NCBI GenBank assembly: GCA_034509425.1
Contig: JAVTVJ010000076.1
Location: forward strand, 2,480,001-2,544,000
Reading direction: 5' to 3'
Origin: Eopsaltria australis
Lineage: Eukaryota; Chordata; Aves; Passeriformes; Petroicidae
Length of the DNA stretch: 64,000 bases
Positions 63,847-64,000 of the stretch are shown here, in pieces (position 1 is the first letter of the stretch; every line of letters begins with the position of its first letter). A program made the position numbers and the translations under genes. The notes under the pieces were generated by a model that saw only the letters and a list, made by a program, of their open reading frames with translations, was not told the DNA's origin and ran no database searches.

Positions 63847-64000
63847 CTGCACTAGCAGGCTTCTTGTTAGACCACAACAGCCTCAGTTTTAAATGATCCC
63901 TACTTCCTCAGGAAGAACATTTGAACTTAACGTATGTAAAAATTGACTTCAAATGAGAAAAAAAGATGGTTCTGTGGTAAAACAATGGTGCAAGCAGAGA
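63847..64000. other. Short non-coding end of window
   Basis: No feature is recognised in the last 150 bases. Confidence 0.5.

Noticed and set aside
1..64000. tRNA, rRNA, snRNA, CRISPR or bacterial operon features
   Set aside because: No cloverleaf-type boxes, rRNA blocks, regularly spaced repeats or gene arrays were seen on reading both strands; short RNAs such as microRNAs cannot be excluded by eye.

Overview
The window reads as non-coding nuclear DNA from a bird. The evidence is several CR1 retrotransposon copies in both orientations, most cut short at the 5' end and carrying the typical ATTCTATG-type 3' tail, plus an antisense piece of an endogenous-retrovirus LTR of a kind common in avian genomes. 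The DNA is AT-rich and CpG-poor, with only short simple repeats. There are no bacterial or phage gene arrays. Almost all open frames are short and look like chance. Order or species cannot be fixed from the sequence.

Layout. 0-10 kb: unique DNA with a two-copy 57-bp tandem duplication (1483-1596), a possible + strand exon (2801-2916), a minus-strand G-quadruplex motif (3918-3935), a minus-strand CR1 (4511-5270), a CR1 3' stub (6708-6837) and an antisense ERV/LTR fragment (about 8410-8860). 10-23 kb: a T/G-only tract (10134-10275), a 20-bp perfect palindrome (18262-18281) and otherwise featureless DNA. 23-33 kb: a CR1 3' end (23125-23540), two splice-site-bounded segments on opposite strands (24701-24753 and 24915-25021), a terminal-exon-like frame (27868-28115), a weak L1-like reverse-transcriptase remnant (about 28890-29075), a small minus-strand exon candidate (32449-32532) and an internally deleted CR1 (32775-33375). 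33-37 kb: a very degraded antisense CR1-clade LINE (about 33840-34660) and a probable old LTR-like element with a 209-bp-spaced internal repeat (about 35340-36360). 37-55 kb: long unique AT-rich stretches with a possible CR1 scrap (about 44440-44620) and an exon candidate within a small CpG cluster (50343-50519). 55-64 kb: the longest CR1 piece (about 55560-57110, reverse-transcriptase core), a CR1 stub (60115-60312) and a 60-codon exon candidate at the right end (63667-63846, minus).

No recognisable protein-coding gene, tRNA, rRNA or CRISPR array was found. The exon candidates rest on splice signals plus open frame only. Such pairs arise often by chance in vertebrate introns and I could not match any of them to a known protein. 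If real, the minus-strand ones could belong to one long-intron gene running right to left, because three have whole-codon (phase 0-0) lengths. The likeliest reading is a large intron or gene desert. I saw no convincing evidence of a new biological system.
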